Below are positions 1 through 25,737 of a stretch of DNA of 64,000 nucleotides, one piece after another. The position numbers and the translations under genes are program-made. Each line of letters begins with the position of its first letter. The stretch's first letter is position 1. The notes below the pieces were generated by a model. It was not told where the DNA came from, did no database searches, and saw nothing but the letters and a program-made list of their open reading frames with translations. The stretch is from contig RSEF01000019.1 of NCBI GenBank assembly GCA_003993805.1, forward strand, positions 12,152,118 through 12,216,117, written 5' to 3'. The DNA is from Himantopus leucocephalus. Lineage: Eukaryota; Chordata; Aves; Charadriiformes; Recurvirostridae.

Positions 1-60
1 TACCCAAGAAATGATCCTTTTTTCTTCATAAAGCCAGAAATGCGTAAAACTCTTGGCTTA

Positions 61-10869
<10,809 letters not shown>

Positions 10870-12806
10870 CCTGCTGGGCAGTTAGCCGACCGACTATCTG
10901 GGTTTAAAGTGCTGCCTCAACCCTTGGTTCATCTGTATGAATGGAGCCTCTTCAGCATGGATTACTGCAAGAAAAAGATTGGAATCCTTCACTGATTATC
11001 CTCTTCTCAAAGAGCCAGAAACAAAGCTACAGCAGAGCAGCTTTCACTTCTTCCCGAGCAGGCATCCCTGGTGCATGAAGCAACACAACCTATCTGCTGG
11101 GATAATGTCACAGTCCCACTGTGACACTAGTCAAGCGTTTCTACAGAACACAAACCAAAACCAAGACACAAAATGAGACACGTTCTGTGCTCCAGCATCC
11201 GCTCAGTCACCTGCAGAGCGGTCCACAGAATCTCTCTGACCCACAGCGATAACCAGGTTGTCACTAGTGAGCCCACATTCCCTTGACACCCTCCCTCTGA
11301 AGAGTTACGCGCACTATGTCTTAAAGTACTGTTTGAACTTTGTGCAGTGGATGACGCAATTGCATATATATATGTATCTCATGGTCTTTGCAAGACAAGA
11401 TATATGGTACAAGTATGACGTGTATGAACCACCGCTGCCATTTAATAATCTGTATTTACGTTTTTTTAATTCAGCTCAGTGTTTTTTTCTTCTACAATTG
11501 TACTCCAGTTAAGAAGCAGCCAGTGATCAGTTTTTATGCATTTCAGCATGCACACAGAGACCTCTCTAAAGCTTCTCCTTCCACAACTCAGTCAGTCATG
11601 GGGTTTTTTTGTTTTTTCTTTTTTTCTCTTATCTAAATTTATGACCTCTATCTTAAAGTGCCTGCTCTTCAGAGCCTTATTCGCAACCCCCTTCTTTAGA
11701 GGAACAGCATCCAGAACAGGAGACACCCACTTCCACACACGACGCATGCCTTTGTACTCCGCTTAAGCAGATGCAAACATACATTTTAATTGCAATAGCA
11801 CATGACGCAGCGTTCTACAATAGCCCATTGGCAAACCCTTTCTCCAGAGGAACTTGCAACTTCAGGTGCCATTGGGAATATACGGAACCTTTTCTGCTTG
11901 CACGTGCATTTGTTTTCATTTACTCAAAGTGCGTCCTGGAATCTATCCAGAATAAAAGTATATTATCAAGTTGTGCTGAAATCTCTGTCTTTACAACAGG
12001 TGAAGCCAAACAACTATTACAAGTAAAACGCACTTTTCCACACCCCTGCGGGATTTCCTCTCAATTGCCTTTAAATGGTCACCAATAAAAGCAATTCTGT
12101 GTCACTGGCAAACAGCTAATCACACAGCTCACTTCTTTCCAAAAATCCCTGTCTGGTCAACACTTGCGCTTTTTTTATTCGTATTTCATATCTCAGATTT
12201 GTTGTTGTTGGTTTTTTTTTTTTAAAAAAAAAGTTTTACATTTTTATAACGGAAAAAAAGACAATAAACCTGAGTTTAACTGATATATCAGAAGGCCCTA
12301 TTCTTGTCCGTTTTTCCTACTTTTCTGGACACGATAACTCCACCTTTCTCCAAGCCTCTAGATCATCAATGAATCATTTGTTTTCCCCTCCCTCGGGAGC
12401 AATTCCTACAAGGATGGAAAAAGACATACTCCTGCCTGTTTCTGCTCAGTGGTACTCTTCTCTAGACAGTTGCACCATGTGAAAGTGCCAAAGACTGCCG
12501 GCTCCTTGTTAGTTCAACTAACTGCCAGCATCGCTACAAGGAGAGCACGATTGTGCGAGAGACAGCCAAGATGTACCTAGTTGTAAAGTCTGCAAGAGTC
12601 TCCCTCCAGTTTCTCTGATGAAGATATGCGTGGGAGAGAGAACGCAGGGAAGGGAAGCGAAATCCAGCATTTTCATAGCTTTTCTCCAAGCAGTCAGCAT
12701 TCAAAAAGATTTATAATACAACCCAAAACACGTTTCCATGATAGCCCGCTCTCAGGGGCTAAGGAAAAACCGATACTCAAATCCCAGTGGTGGACCAAGT
12801 ATAAAA

Positions 12807-12834
12807 ACATATATATATGTACACACATACACAG
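12807..12834. repeat. (AT)n/(AC)n compound microsatellite
   Basis: Alternating AT dinucleotides pass into ACACAC and similar units within TAOK1 intron 1. Confidence 0.75.
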
Positions 12835-15800
12835 AAAATATGCAGCTGTTCACAACTCTGCTATACCGCACTCGTTAGCAGGCGCACATACGCATTTCGT
12901 ATCGATGCAGGATCATTACAGGAGCCTTCGAAGCAGACGGCATCAGCACACGAGATACGTGGCTGCCAATGAAGCCGAGTGAGATGCACAGGAATGGGAC
13001 TGCGATATCTCCACCTTCCGTTGCATAACGCAGTAACTAACATCGTGTGGGAAGGGAAATAATTAGCTTCAATTCAGCCCGTACCTGAAGCATGCTACAT
13101 TTATGAAGACTGGAAGAAAAGTTGGGGGGTTTTGTTATTTTTCTTTCAAATAAGCCAACAATATTCCACTTGATTCTAGCTCTAACAAGCACATAACACT
13201 GAAAGACAACTGTTTCACATTTACAGCCCCCGACGAAACAATAGACAAAAAGCATCAGTCAGAAAAGCGAGAGAAAGGAGCTGGGGGAAGGGAGCTGATA
13301 ACCAGAGCACACTCAGTATTATTGAAGGAATGTTTCTTGGATCGACGGTAATGATGTCATGTTCCATCTTTTAAGAAGCATCAGATTCTTACAAAAAGGA
13401 CATTGTTGTTCAAAAGCAACTGCTGCAATCCCAGAATGCCCTTTTCCCTACATCTGTTAGTCAGAGGGGCTAGGCTTGGATAAACCTGCTAATATGGCCA
13501 AAAGTCACATGTCCCCGCGAGCAAGCGTGCGTGTGAGAGCCAGAGCCAGGAGAAAAGCCCTGCGCACACACAGCTGAGACGGATTACGGCCTTCTCCCCC
13601 TCCCCACCTACCCCCCATGCCAAAGCAGCCACCAGACTCGTTCTTGGCATCATTTCTGAGCACGCCTCTCAAATGTCATCAACAGGCAACACTTTTTACC
13701 GCTGCTAAGACTCTTACCAGGCTCGCTGACAATACAGGCAGAAGCGGTACGGGACTGGCTACGGCGCTGCCGGACTTTGAATGGCACATCAGAGCAGAAC
13801 TCCTCATTTATTGTGATACATCTTAAAATACGGCTTTTCCCCTTTAATACCGAGAGCATCAAGAAAAATTTAATTATCTTTATTCTTGGAAATAATTGCT
13901 GCTTTGAAATGCATGAGAATAAAAACATTAAGTATTAAAACCTATTTAACAGAACAGTCACAAAAGTGTATGTGACACTACGCTTATCATTTGATCTGGT
14001 TAGATGGAACAATAAAATGCATTAATGTAAATTCCATCCATAAGAAAGCTTTACACAGTCTCACTTAATAAAGTGCTCCTATTTTTTATGGATGCTACAA
14101 TATTAAATTCCCTTAGTCTTCTTTTTACCCAGACAACACGTGCTGCCTGCCAAAGCCTGACAGTGCCAGCAGCCGAGATGCTCTGCCTCCTGCCTTGCAA
14201 TAATGACACCTGAGCACTTTGGGGAAATGGAAGTGAAGTTAGGAGAAGTGGCACGCAACGTGGTTATTGCATTATTTTAAATGTATTAAAAATACAGACG
14301 AGTCTTAATACTAAAAAAAACCAGAACAACCCTGCAACTAAACTGCACTGAAAATTAAATCATATACCAGCAGGCAGTTGGTTTTCTAAATTACAGTCAA
14401 GTTGCACTTAAGTATTTTACATTCTTCCACTGATGCAGTCTCTTCTTTACTAGAGGTGGTTTTGGATCAGTGCAGCTCTACTGTTAAACACAATTGTTCC
14501 CAGTGGATGGGACTGATCATCTCACCTTAGACAGCTCAGATCAGGTGGCCAGATCCCGGCTGTGGCCAAGAGCCAGGCACTGCAAACAGGATACGGCACC
14601 CTCTGACTGTGCCTGCCTCTCTGCTGGCTGAAGAGGCGGTCTACCTAGAAGCCACCTTGCAGGCTGCTAAAATTAGATAAAATAAATTCCTTTTTTTTTT
14701 TCCTAGTTGTCATTCATACAAAGACGGAATATTGCATCGCATAAACACAACCACTGGTACTTTGATCAATTTCGCTCATAACTGACAAGGTTATGTAGGA
14801 ATATGAGAAAGATTCAAAGGAAACCAGGGAATGACCAAAGCACAAGACTGGACCAACTCTATTTCCATACAGCAGGCTGAACTAACTACGTTTAGTGGCT
14901 GCCACTACTAGTGTAAATGACACCTACTGCAGGCCAACAGGTTTTATCAAATTACTTTCATCTGAACAACTACCAGTTAGTAGAAACTGCATGCACAGAT
15001 CCACAAAAGTCTATGAACCAATAAGATGTTACATCCCCTGTAATTATGGCTATATCAAATGTACACACACCCCCCTTGAGCTACTGACATAAGGAAGCTG
15101 AAGATGAGGACGGGGTGAAACCTGTTCTCTTCTGAGTTTTCTGCCTCCCTGCCATGTCATCTCAAGCTGAAGCAAGACCCACCCCTGTGACTAACATCCC
15201 CTGGGATCCTGCAGAGCAGAACAAGCAAAGCTCTAAATGGTCAGTTGCCATATTTAAAGTGCATATTTAAGTCTTATGCTACAGAGGCCTCAGAGAAATT
15301 GAAATCTGCCCACAGTAAAAAATCTGACGGCTGTCAGCGGCATAGATAACTGTTTTCACATAATAAACCAGGGTACTAAGAAGAGGACATACTTAACCTT
15401 CCCTGCAAAGGAGAAGGGAACCTACTCACTGAGATCTCCATCCGTCATGTTATTTCTCAAGCTCACGTCCAGACCAACTCGGTGACAGTGGCGGTGACGA
15501 GAAGGTATTAGGTTACACTAAAAACAAGCGCATCAAAGCATCTCTAGCTCCTTAAGACAGTTCAAAAGTTTGTAGAAATGAAAATGTGACAATTAGCACA
15601 TAGGCTTGCTTGTAGATTATTAGCATTCAAAAGCACCACAGTTCATCCGTACAAATGGAAGTTTCAAGGAATCAACATATTCAACATCCTTCAGCTTCTA
15701 TACACAAGAATATTGTAACTGGAGTCAAACAAATACCATGTGAGCACAAAATGGAAACAACAAACAGATTTATGCATCCATCACCCCATGTCTCTCCATT

Positions 15801-18800
15801 GCACCGGGTACCGAGACGCACATTACACAGACTGCTACAATGGCCAATGAGGCCAAGAGGAATGCTGTCCTCCGTTATTGAATTTTAAACAAAAAATTAT
15901 TTGCAGTTTGAGATGTAAATCTTGTTTGATATAAGTCATCTGCTATATGACACACTTAGCCCAGTAAAACCTATAAAAACTTATCTCTAGTGTCAAATGT
16001 AGCTACACTACGTATGTTGTCCTGATAGAATATACATGACGCTTTAAAATAAACAAACCAGGAGACCAGTTACAGCACCTATGATCTGTAGAGCTGCATG
16101 CTGTAAGAGCAAAGACTATAAAATGAATCTCCAAAACAGAAAACCACTGGTCCTTCGAAGTTCTTCTTACCCAAAGTCATGGGTGGGCAAAAACCAACCA
16201 AAAACCTTCTGCCCCCCAAAAAACACCACCAAGAAACAACACCCCACCACAACATAACTTCATTTGGAAACTGATATTTAGAATTTTATTTTAAAGCATC
16301 TGCATTGCATGTAGTGCAAACAGTTGCTAAATTTTAGTGTAATTTCCTCTCACAAGATCTAATGCAAGAGCATCAAAAAGATGGGGATAGAGCGTCATCG
16401 TGCAACTACTGAAAAAGGGATTTTCTCTTACTTGCAGATGGGTCAGATCCGGGGAGCGTATGAAGCTGAGATTAAATTATCCTCTCAACACACTATTAAA
16501 AATTTCCTGAATGGCTTCCAGCTGACGCTGAAAATTTCCACCACTACAATAAATATGGTAAAGTGAGTCTATTGAAAGAACTGACTTTTAATTTATTTTT
16601 TTTAATTTTTCTTAAAATTATGCCTAAAGTGAGAGTTGGATGGTAAGAATGCTTAAAATACTGACTTTTAAAAATTTCTGTATAGCATTGAATACCTGAC
16701 CTGAAAGCACAGGTTTTTTTTGGAAGTAGCAGACCAATCACTCCTCATTTTTGATAAACTCTGAATAAAAGCCTGTAAGGTAAAAAAAGTAAGCTAAATT
16801 ACAGAATGCAAGTTGCTGCTTGTACGCAAAACGTGAAGTAGTCATGATTCCATGCATTTTCAGAAAACAAAAAAAATCTTAAATAAGAGTTTTCTAGCAT
16901 ACAAACCAAAAATATCAGCCTGTATGAGCTGTTTGGTTGTAAACCATGCAGAGGAAACCACAGCTGGACTTTCAGTATCATATAATATTGTCTGTCGGGC
17001 AGAAGAAGCTTCTGCTCTGACATATATTTGGGACGCCAAAGAGGCTGTCCCAGCACAACGTACAGCCGCGTACCCAGGCGCATCACCACTTGATCAGGCC
17101 CGCAGTGGCGAGCGCAGGAGGCCGAGCTCCGCTGTTACATGACTGAGAGTAAAATACCTGATCCACAGCACTGCAAAACAAGGCCACAACGTGCAGAAAG
17201 AGAAGACAATGTGATGGACGGCACAAGTATCATCTCAGTAGAAAGAAAAAACAAAATTACTCATTTTACTCTGAAATGTACTTTTCAGGCAAAAGTGGTA
17301 TTTTGCAATACCAGTGTATTCTCTTCAGGCAACACCGGTATGTTGCAAAACCCACCCCTCACACCCGTGGGGATGCAAGTGCGATGATTTGACTCTAAGC
17401 TGGCATCAGCAGCAGAAGGGCTGTGCAGTTGGCGGGGACGAATCAGAAAAGATGATGAAGGTCCAGCATCAGAAGACATGAACACTCTTCACACCAGGCC
17501 GTGCTAATATACGCGACTTTAGGAACAATGCTACTATCCTTGACTTATTTTGTGATCTGCGTATAAATCAGCCTTTACAATTTCAACCAGATGAATTCGA
17601 TGCACGGAGTTACCTTAACCAGAAAGATAAAGGGCAGACAGAGATTACCTATTATACATCCCATCACTTTATTTGCTGTTCACCAAAAGCCAGGTAGGTG
17701 CTAGCCAGCCTGCTGTGCTGGGTCCGTTCTCTACGGGCACAGACAGAAGTTCTGTTGGCTTATCTGAAATCCAGGGGATCTGCAGCCAGTGCAGTACTGC
17801 CAAATTCAGGATCGTCTTCCATCCATCTTTCTGCACATCTCGGCAAACACAAGGACACATGTTCATCAGGTTCTTCACCAATCACTGGGAAAGTACATTC
17901 TTGATCACCGTGGCCAATTTCTCCTTCCAGCAAGGTTGTCAAAACTATATACCATGGTTTTTATTGCTTTCCAATTAAAAAAAAAAAAAAAATGCCCTGG
18001 CAACCCACCACGTGCTGCGGACGTTCCTTAAAACCTCTCTTAACCTAGGACTGGTCCACCCAGTCAACTCTTTTTTTCCTGTTCTGACCAAAGCAGAGCA
18101 ACTCTCAAGTACCTTAACACACACTGCACACGCAGAAGACGAGTGACTCTGCTCACAGCAGAAGGTGGCCATTTCCTTGAACAGCTAAAAATCAGCTTCC
18201 CGTCCACACTCAATTACATCACGGCAGATGGTATCAAGCCAGTTGTATTCTGGTGACTATCACAATGGAAAGTCCACCAGCACCTCCAAGCCTCTCAAAA
18301 CGGACGGCAATTTTAGTCACTCGGTTCATGTGAAACCACATACCACAGACTACTTGCGTACTTGGGTAAGCCTCTCCCACCCAAGCTAACAACATGTTAG
18401 TTTTTCTCCTCCTAGTTCTGCAATTTGGAAATCTTCCTACAGTGGTAATTAAGGGGAAAAAAAAAATCCCAGAAATGAAATAAGAAAAAACAGGAGATGC
18501 AGCAAGTGGCATTTAGCTTCTCCCATGCCCTGCAAAAGGGGCAATAGGCACTCAGGAACATCTCCCTCGGGATCCTGCTAATTTACTTTTATCACTTAGT
18601 AGTGAGCTGCAGCTCAGATGAAAAAATGCTGACAAAGTCATGAACTTGCCTTTCTCTCAATTATCTTAAAATCATTCTGTTTGGTACGCTTGTTCTCCAC
18701 ACCGCATCCACTAGGACTATCTGTCATTAAGGAAAAGGGAGGTGCAGATGAATGGCATTCTACAAGCGACTGTTACAAAAAGGTTCAACATTCAGGAAAA

Positions 18801-21800
18801 AAAAATCCAAAATGCTGTCACTAAACTGATTAAAAGAGGAACCATCCTGAATTAGTGCCAATTACAAGCAGAATAAAGACACGAGGAATGGGCTGAGAAA
18901 ACTGGACTGTGGAAGGTAACTGTGGAAAGCCCCACCAAGACATTGCTCTTTTCTAGATTGCTTTTCCATCTCAAGCTTATGTATGCAAGATGCTCCTCTG
19001 CTTTCTGCCAGTCCCCAGAAAACAAGACAAGAGTGCCCCATCTCCAAGTCAGGAGCCCCTTCTGCTGCCAAAGCCTGAAGCAGGCGAGATCCTCCAGCCA
19101 TTATGACAGTAAGAAGCACTTCATGTGGTCTACAACCCCACACGTGCCTGCATAACAGCAGCATTGCTTACTGCACGTGAACTGACATCCCCCTCCGGAG
19201 CAGGGGAATGGTCATCAAATGCTGTCCTCTTTATATCTTTCACATTCCCTCATCTATGTATTTCTAGACGGAATAGATTTTAAGGGTAAGATGAATCTGC
19301 ACCAGGATAAGGTGGTGAATTCTAGCAGCCTTCTGTCTGTGTGAGCACCTATGTTCAAATAGGCTTTTCTTCCCCAACACAGTAAATTTTTCTTCACCTG
19401 ACAAAGAGGCAAGCCTACCATTCCAGTAAGATCCCCTTTTCAATTTCTTTTAAAAAGATTTTTTGAGGAATGGTTCTATCCTGGAAAAACCTCTTTGCAG
19501 ATTTATTTATTTATTTTCTTTCTTTCTCTGCTTCTCTGCCTGTATTTTTTCTTGTATTATACTTCTTCACAGAACAGCCTCAGGAAGACACTTTTATGTT
19601 AGAGTAGTGCTTGCATTTCTCTTATACATGCACTTGTAGGCTCTGTGGCTTGCTTTGATTTCCTCTCAAGATTCTGACACTAAAATGTCCATCATCAACT
19701 CCCTGAATTACTTACCCCAGCACACTTTCTGATCCTGCTGAGCTGTTCTGCTTGGATGTTTACTTTCCAGTAACGTCACTAGCAAAAGGGTCAGAAAGCT
19801 AAGTTTCCCAAACCTCCGTTGACAAACCCAGCAGTAGAGCCCAAAGTGCAACAATTATCCTGTGCTTCCCATTTAAAACAAAATGGAAACCATTTTCTGT
19901 ATTTCTGATTATTTCTATAGTCTTTCAAATTTTCTAAGTGGTGGAAAAGATAACTAACTGGGTAAGCCTGTTCCTGTGTTAAAGACACATATTCTGGGCA
20001 AACTAGATATATTTGGACAAGTTGCATATGCCAGTTATAAACAAACATGAATATACCTAACACTACCAGTACTCCTGAAAACACTAGTTTTGATAAATGG
20101 TAATTTTTGAAATGCCACTCACCCAAGAAATATCAAATCTACCACTGACCCTACCACTTAACACAAATAAAAGACATTACTGATGCAGTTGCAAGAAATA
20201 TTAATACCAAAAAGCATCCTGTATTTTTTCTCTTATTTAAAACAAAACTTCCCATGGGATCAAAAGTTAGACCTACAGAATAGCAAAAGAATAGCCAGCA
20301 TTCATTTCTCGAAGACCAGTGTCATCAAAGTTCAAGAAGTGTTAACCATACCCTGACATATTCAACACGAACATCTCCTGAATGTCTTTGCTTGTGATAG
20401 TTCTGGTACATTTATTAAGAAGGTCAGCTCTAAATTTAGTAATTCCTTAGGCTAGCAAAGCTATGAGGAAGGCAACTGGAAAAAATGAAATCTTCTGTCC
20501 CCCTTCTTTTGCAATTCATTAAGTTCACAGTCGTTGCCAACTATTTTCTTTCACTATGCAATGCATCGCATTAATACACATTCTGTGACTGCATCATCTA
20601 CAGACAACTCTTGGTGGCCACGTCTCTTGGACTAAAGAGCGCACGTTATAACGGTTCCAGTGCAGGAGATGCTGCGCTGGCAGCACACTGGCCAGGAAGA
20701 GGTTAGCAAGTGGCCAGCTGATGAGAGTCAATTAAGTCTAGAGGCAAAAACACTGGGAAACTCCAGTTGCCCATAAAAAAAAATTAGTCAGATATCCTAA
20801 TGGGACTTGAGTTTAAAGAAACCTTTTCTTGACCCCAAAGCAATTCTGCCCCAGAATAATAAATAATGTAAATGTAAGCAAATTACCTATATTGGATTCA
20901 CCATAAATAACTCAGAAATAAGCTACTAAAGCTCACAATATAGATAATTACCCATGAGAAAAGAAGTAATTAAAAAGTAGCAGTATCACACACAGTTTTA
21001 GTAAGGAGGCCTGAAAGGAAGCAATTTAAAGTCTTTCTGACCAATAAGTAAAAAAAAATGAAAATGTTGAAATTGAGCTTGCAATTGAACTCACCGGAGT
21101 GCAGAAGAACACCAGGACTCATGTCCCCCCCAGCCAGAGGCTACGTCCAACCCCCCCCAGTCCACAGTTCAAACTCTTATTAGAGCAAGTACGAACCTAG
21201 AGAAACTGAAGACAGTAGGAAGAACCTAAGGTAGAAAATAACGTCAAATACAAACAGAAAAATCCAAGAGAAACCTGGAAGATTCTGCGGGAATAATCTT
21301 AAAAACCAAGCTGGGGCAGCAAGAAGCCTCAGGCGGTCATGCAGCCTGCTCCGCTACCGGGCTGGAAAAAGCCAGGCAGGAGAGCAAGGGTACAGGAAAG
21401 AAGGTAAATTATCCACACAAAGAAGATGACTAGGTATAAGACATGGTGCTGTCACAGACTATACATCAAGAAAGCTGGTCCTTCAATAAACTCGTAAATT
21501 AAACATTACTGACCTATGGACATGAGTAAGCAGCTGCCCTAAAAGACTGACATAGCTCCAGAGTGACGTATACTTCTGTCACAACAGCATCTGCTCCAGA
21601 GAAGCTCCCCACAATGGCCACAGCCAAACTGAACAGAAGAATTAATTGAACTAATAATTAGTGGAAGTAACATGCTAATCACTTGGTGACTGTGATACAC
21701 TAAGAACTAACAAGCCAAACATTTATGCATTAGATTACATGTCATTAAAATAACAGAACTCAAAAGGATATTCAAAAAGAAGTGGGCAGTCTTGTATACA

Positions 21801-22909
21801 AAATTATGAGTATTAATTAGTCATAAGTGGAGAACAGAAACATCACCTCTGAATCGAGAGCCGAAATACTGATATAAGTCTCTCAAAAAAACCAAGAGGT
21901 TGGATATACAATTACACGTTTTGAGCACAGGAAAAGGCCCTTGCAACCAGTGTGACCACAGATACCGTGCAGATCTTGCATAATATTTGCATTTAAGATC
22001 TGGAACGGGAGGAAAAGGAACACAACAAGTTTTATTTAGAGCAGTTGACAGAACCAGAAAGTACACAGGAACCTCAAAAAACAACATGAATGAGCAACAA
22101 GGCAGGAGATGAAAGCTCAAAAAGCAAAGAACAGTCAAGCACACATCTACTCTTAAACTTAACATAACACAGGAGCTGAGCTTTGTGCAGACAGTTCAAT
22201 GGAAATAACTGCACAACTATGCAATTATTTTTTTCATAAACAACACGAAGAATCAATTAGGAAAATAACATAGAATTTCTGACAATACTTTAAGGAAGTC
22301 TCTGCCATGGTCTGCTCCTGGCTATTATTCTTCACTCACATCTAGCAATAAAATGAAAGTACAGTACAAAAAGGCCTCAGAAATAGAAAGTCATGAATGC
22401 CCAAGACAACAAAAAAGAGTTAAAAATCATACATAAGGCCATGTGAAGTGCTCAGACTTCAAGAACAAGGGGAGAGCCTGTAAAATGTAAGAGTAGCATA
22501 TTTATAACAGAGTGAAGGAATTCAACTAATCAAGCTATAAAGAGCAAAATTAACCTGCAGAAATTACTGCAAGGTACTGAGCCCAAGAGATACAAACATT
22601 GTTTTTTAAACTAGACATTTACACGAGTAAGGACATCCACAGACAGGTCAGGTAAGGTATTCCTGAGCACTCCTGACACCTCTTCTGAAGCATCCAGTCG
22701 TTACCACTGCCAGAAAGAGAAGACAGGACCGGACAGGCGATGCATTAGATTCTGGATGACAATTTTTCTATTGCTATTCTTCTAGGGTCAAACAAGTATC
22801 ATCATAACACACGTTGCCACAAAGAAGGTCAATTTTGTCTAACACAGGCGTTTATAAAATAAACAGAAAAAAGGTTTATTGAAAGGTTGCACAGAAATAA
22901 CGACAAAGT

Positions 22910-22932
22910 ACCTTACTAGGGTCTAGTAAGGT
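22910..22932. repeat. 10-bp perfect inverted repeat with 3-nt loop
   Basis: ACCTTACTAG, then GGT, then CTAGTAAGGT. The two arms are exact reverse complements. It lies in TAOK1 intron 1 with no neighbouring mobile-element ends. Confidence 0.9.
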
Positions 22933-24290
22933 GCATGTATGTGCTGGACCTTCATCACCGGACAAATGCCTAAAAGCCATTTCAGAACAGATTACCAGTG
23001 AAAGACTATTCTGTTCTTCAGAAGGAGTGACCACCATAACAGCACACAGAAAGAGGCGTCAGAAGTTCAGCAAGGGTATACGGCTGCTTCTCTAAGTTTG
23101 TAACTTAAAGCAGGGTCAAAAAGTGGTTCAACATATTTCAGCATCAAAAGAGTTTTAAACCACCTATAACTGTTAAATCTGTTCCACCAGATTGTCTGTA
23201 CCTATAAATGGAGTACCTTTATTGAGAAATTATTTCACACATTTCTGGAGCCTGTGAGCACCTCTGTTCCTGCTGGAATTCCCCAAAATCATGGCAATTT
23301 GTCCAGCTCAGGACGAGTATTTATTTTTCCTGTCTCCACATGACTGAGCAGAACAATTTTTTGAACAGCACACAGCAAGGGGATGAGTCAAACAACCAAA
23401 AGCAAACAACAACAAATCAAGAAACACCTTTTTCACTATTTCACCTACTTGAAGAAACACTTCACCAGTGGGTTCTGCAAGGCCTACGTTACTTGTCTTT
23501 ATGCCTTCCACTTAAAACAAAAAATAGTGTTCAGTACGGATTAAGATAGCAAGCGTACCCTTTTAATGTGACAAGTTTTATCTGCTTTCATGGGGAAAAT
23601 GCTCATTTCAACTAATATACAAAACAATTTAGGTAGCAGTGGTTCAGATACAGAATATGTCTCAATTAGACAGTTAAGATCATAGGACTGAACGTCCTAT
23701 TAAGTCCCGTTCCTTCTATTTTGAGCAACTATATAATAGAATCCAATCATCAAGTAATAACCAACTCCTGAGAACTTCTCAGAGCCACTATTCTGATTAC
23801 AAGGCTGCTCCAGAAACCCACTCGTATTTTGATTAGGAACCAATTTAAGATTAAGAACTGATTAAGACTGATTTACAGTTTGTATTTACTATTTGTCAGT
23901 TTACACTGACTTACTCTTTTTCCCAAACTGTCCTTGAAGTTCAAACAGTTTTCTTCCCTTTTCAATATTGAGGGGTAAGCACAAGTACAGAGCTATAATA
24001 CGTGTCCCCTTAGCCTGTTAGCTGAAAAAAGCAAGACAGAGTTGCCTCCCTTTATGACACAGAAGAGAGAACTGACTTCCTAGGCCATCCTAAAAGCCCT
24101 TCCTCACATCTGTCCCAAACTAAGGCTTTTTTGTTTGTTTGTTTTTAAAACATCTCTGACCAGAATTCTCCACATCTGCTTATTTCCTGGACACACAGCG
24201 TTAAAGTTTTAAAATCACCATGGTGTCAATGGATATACTCAAGTCTTTCACATCTTTCCATTTCTAACTGATAAACCACATTTTTATGTT

Positions 24291-24351
24291 TCATATATTT
24301 ATATATATTATATAAAAATATATAATAATATATGTATATACTGTATGTTAT
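24291..24351. repeat. AT-rich alternating tract
   Basis: About 60 bases made almost only of A and T, largely alternating (ATATAT-type), with strong self-pairing potential. Confidence 0.8.
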
Positions 24352-25737
24352 GATGTATTTGTTGTTACTGCATGACCATGCACTTTGTACTATCCCAATT
24401 TATATCTCTACTACTGCAAATCGTCCAGCTCATTCAGTCCTGCCGAGTGAGGCACCAGTCCTCTGGACTGACGATGCCCCCCAACTTTGCCCCAGCCAAT
24501 TTTATTAACACAGTCCTTTCACGCGTACATCAAGACCAAAACACCATTTAAAAATTGTCTGAAGATTGGTCCTTAGGAACTATCAGCAGCTTCCCTCTAG
24601 CCCCCACTTCCTCCTTCAGCAGGATTAACTCACCTTCCCACAGCCAGCCCTTGAACTATTACACCATACTCTGCTTTAAGAAATCTCCAACATGGTCCTG
24701 TGTCCTACGCTGTATTGACATTCACCTATGCGAGATGAATTGGAATTGCAGTGCTCCGCCATCCTGGTCCCTGTCCTGCTCCATCAGCTCTCCAGCAACC
24801 CTCCCCTTCCATCCCCAAGCATGGGAAACATCGCACGAGTTGTTTTGACATCAGAAGGTGTGGGTGGACATACAAAACGTATCCTATGGGGGAAGGGGAG
24901 GGATGGGACAAGAAGTGTGTGAGAACCATTGTCCTTTCCATTCCTGTGCCAACAGCTGCCCCACATTTCCTCCTGACGCTCCCCGGGATGCTCTTGCTCC
25001 CCATCACCTTCCCCAACTGCCATGGCTGAGCAAGACCGCGCTGTGACCAAGCTGCTGGAATAAAAGTAATGGCTTCTGGCAAAGACTTAAAACTAGGTAT
25101 CAGCTGCACTTCCCAAAATCCATCTGGACAGGGCACCAGCAGCGAGGAGAGGGAAACTGGTGACACCTCTGTGGGAATGAGCCACCCACGCAGAGCTCAG
25201 CCAGCCCCAACCTCCGAGCAAGGAGAAGGAGGGTGCCAGGGCAGAGCGCAGGCAGCAGCGGCCCGCTCCCATCCCACATGCTCATGGTCCGGCCGGTCAA
25301 CACTGGTCCTGCCCTTCAGAGGCCAGGTGGGAACACAGAAACCTCCCCATCTGGGCATGGAAGGGCAGTACGCAGTCTGTTTACCCAGGAATTTTGGGTA
25401 CGTCTGCTGAAATTCCATAAATCCAAAAGATTTATTGTAAAAGCTCTGACGTCACTTTCACACAGGAACAACCGTCCCAGCAGTGAGACAGGAGACTGAA
25501 GCAGGAGAAGTTTGTAACGGCCTGCTTCCCAAATTCAGGCAGTCACAGGTTTATGTGCTACATTCCAGCTGTTCCATTAGCTGACATCTTATCTCTTATG
25601 TACTTATATACCCATTACCATAGTAACCAAATTCCTCAGAACATATAATGTAATTTTTGTATCTAGCGTATTAGAACAAAATTATTAAGGTTACAAAGGC
25701 AAGCACACCAAAATTAGAAAGTGTCAGAATTCAGACT

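Noticed and set aside
19791..20126. 111-codon frame with a hydrophobic stretch that could be a membrane segment
   Set aside because: AT-rich DNA gives Phe/Leu/Val-rich frames by chance. No family or splice context was recognised.
24726..25166. 146-codon minus-strand frame in TAOK1 intron 1
   Set aside because: Overlapping frames are open on both strands in the same GC-richer patch. There is no domain, no convincing splice sites, and the composition looks random.
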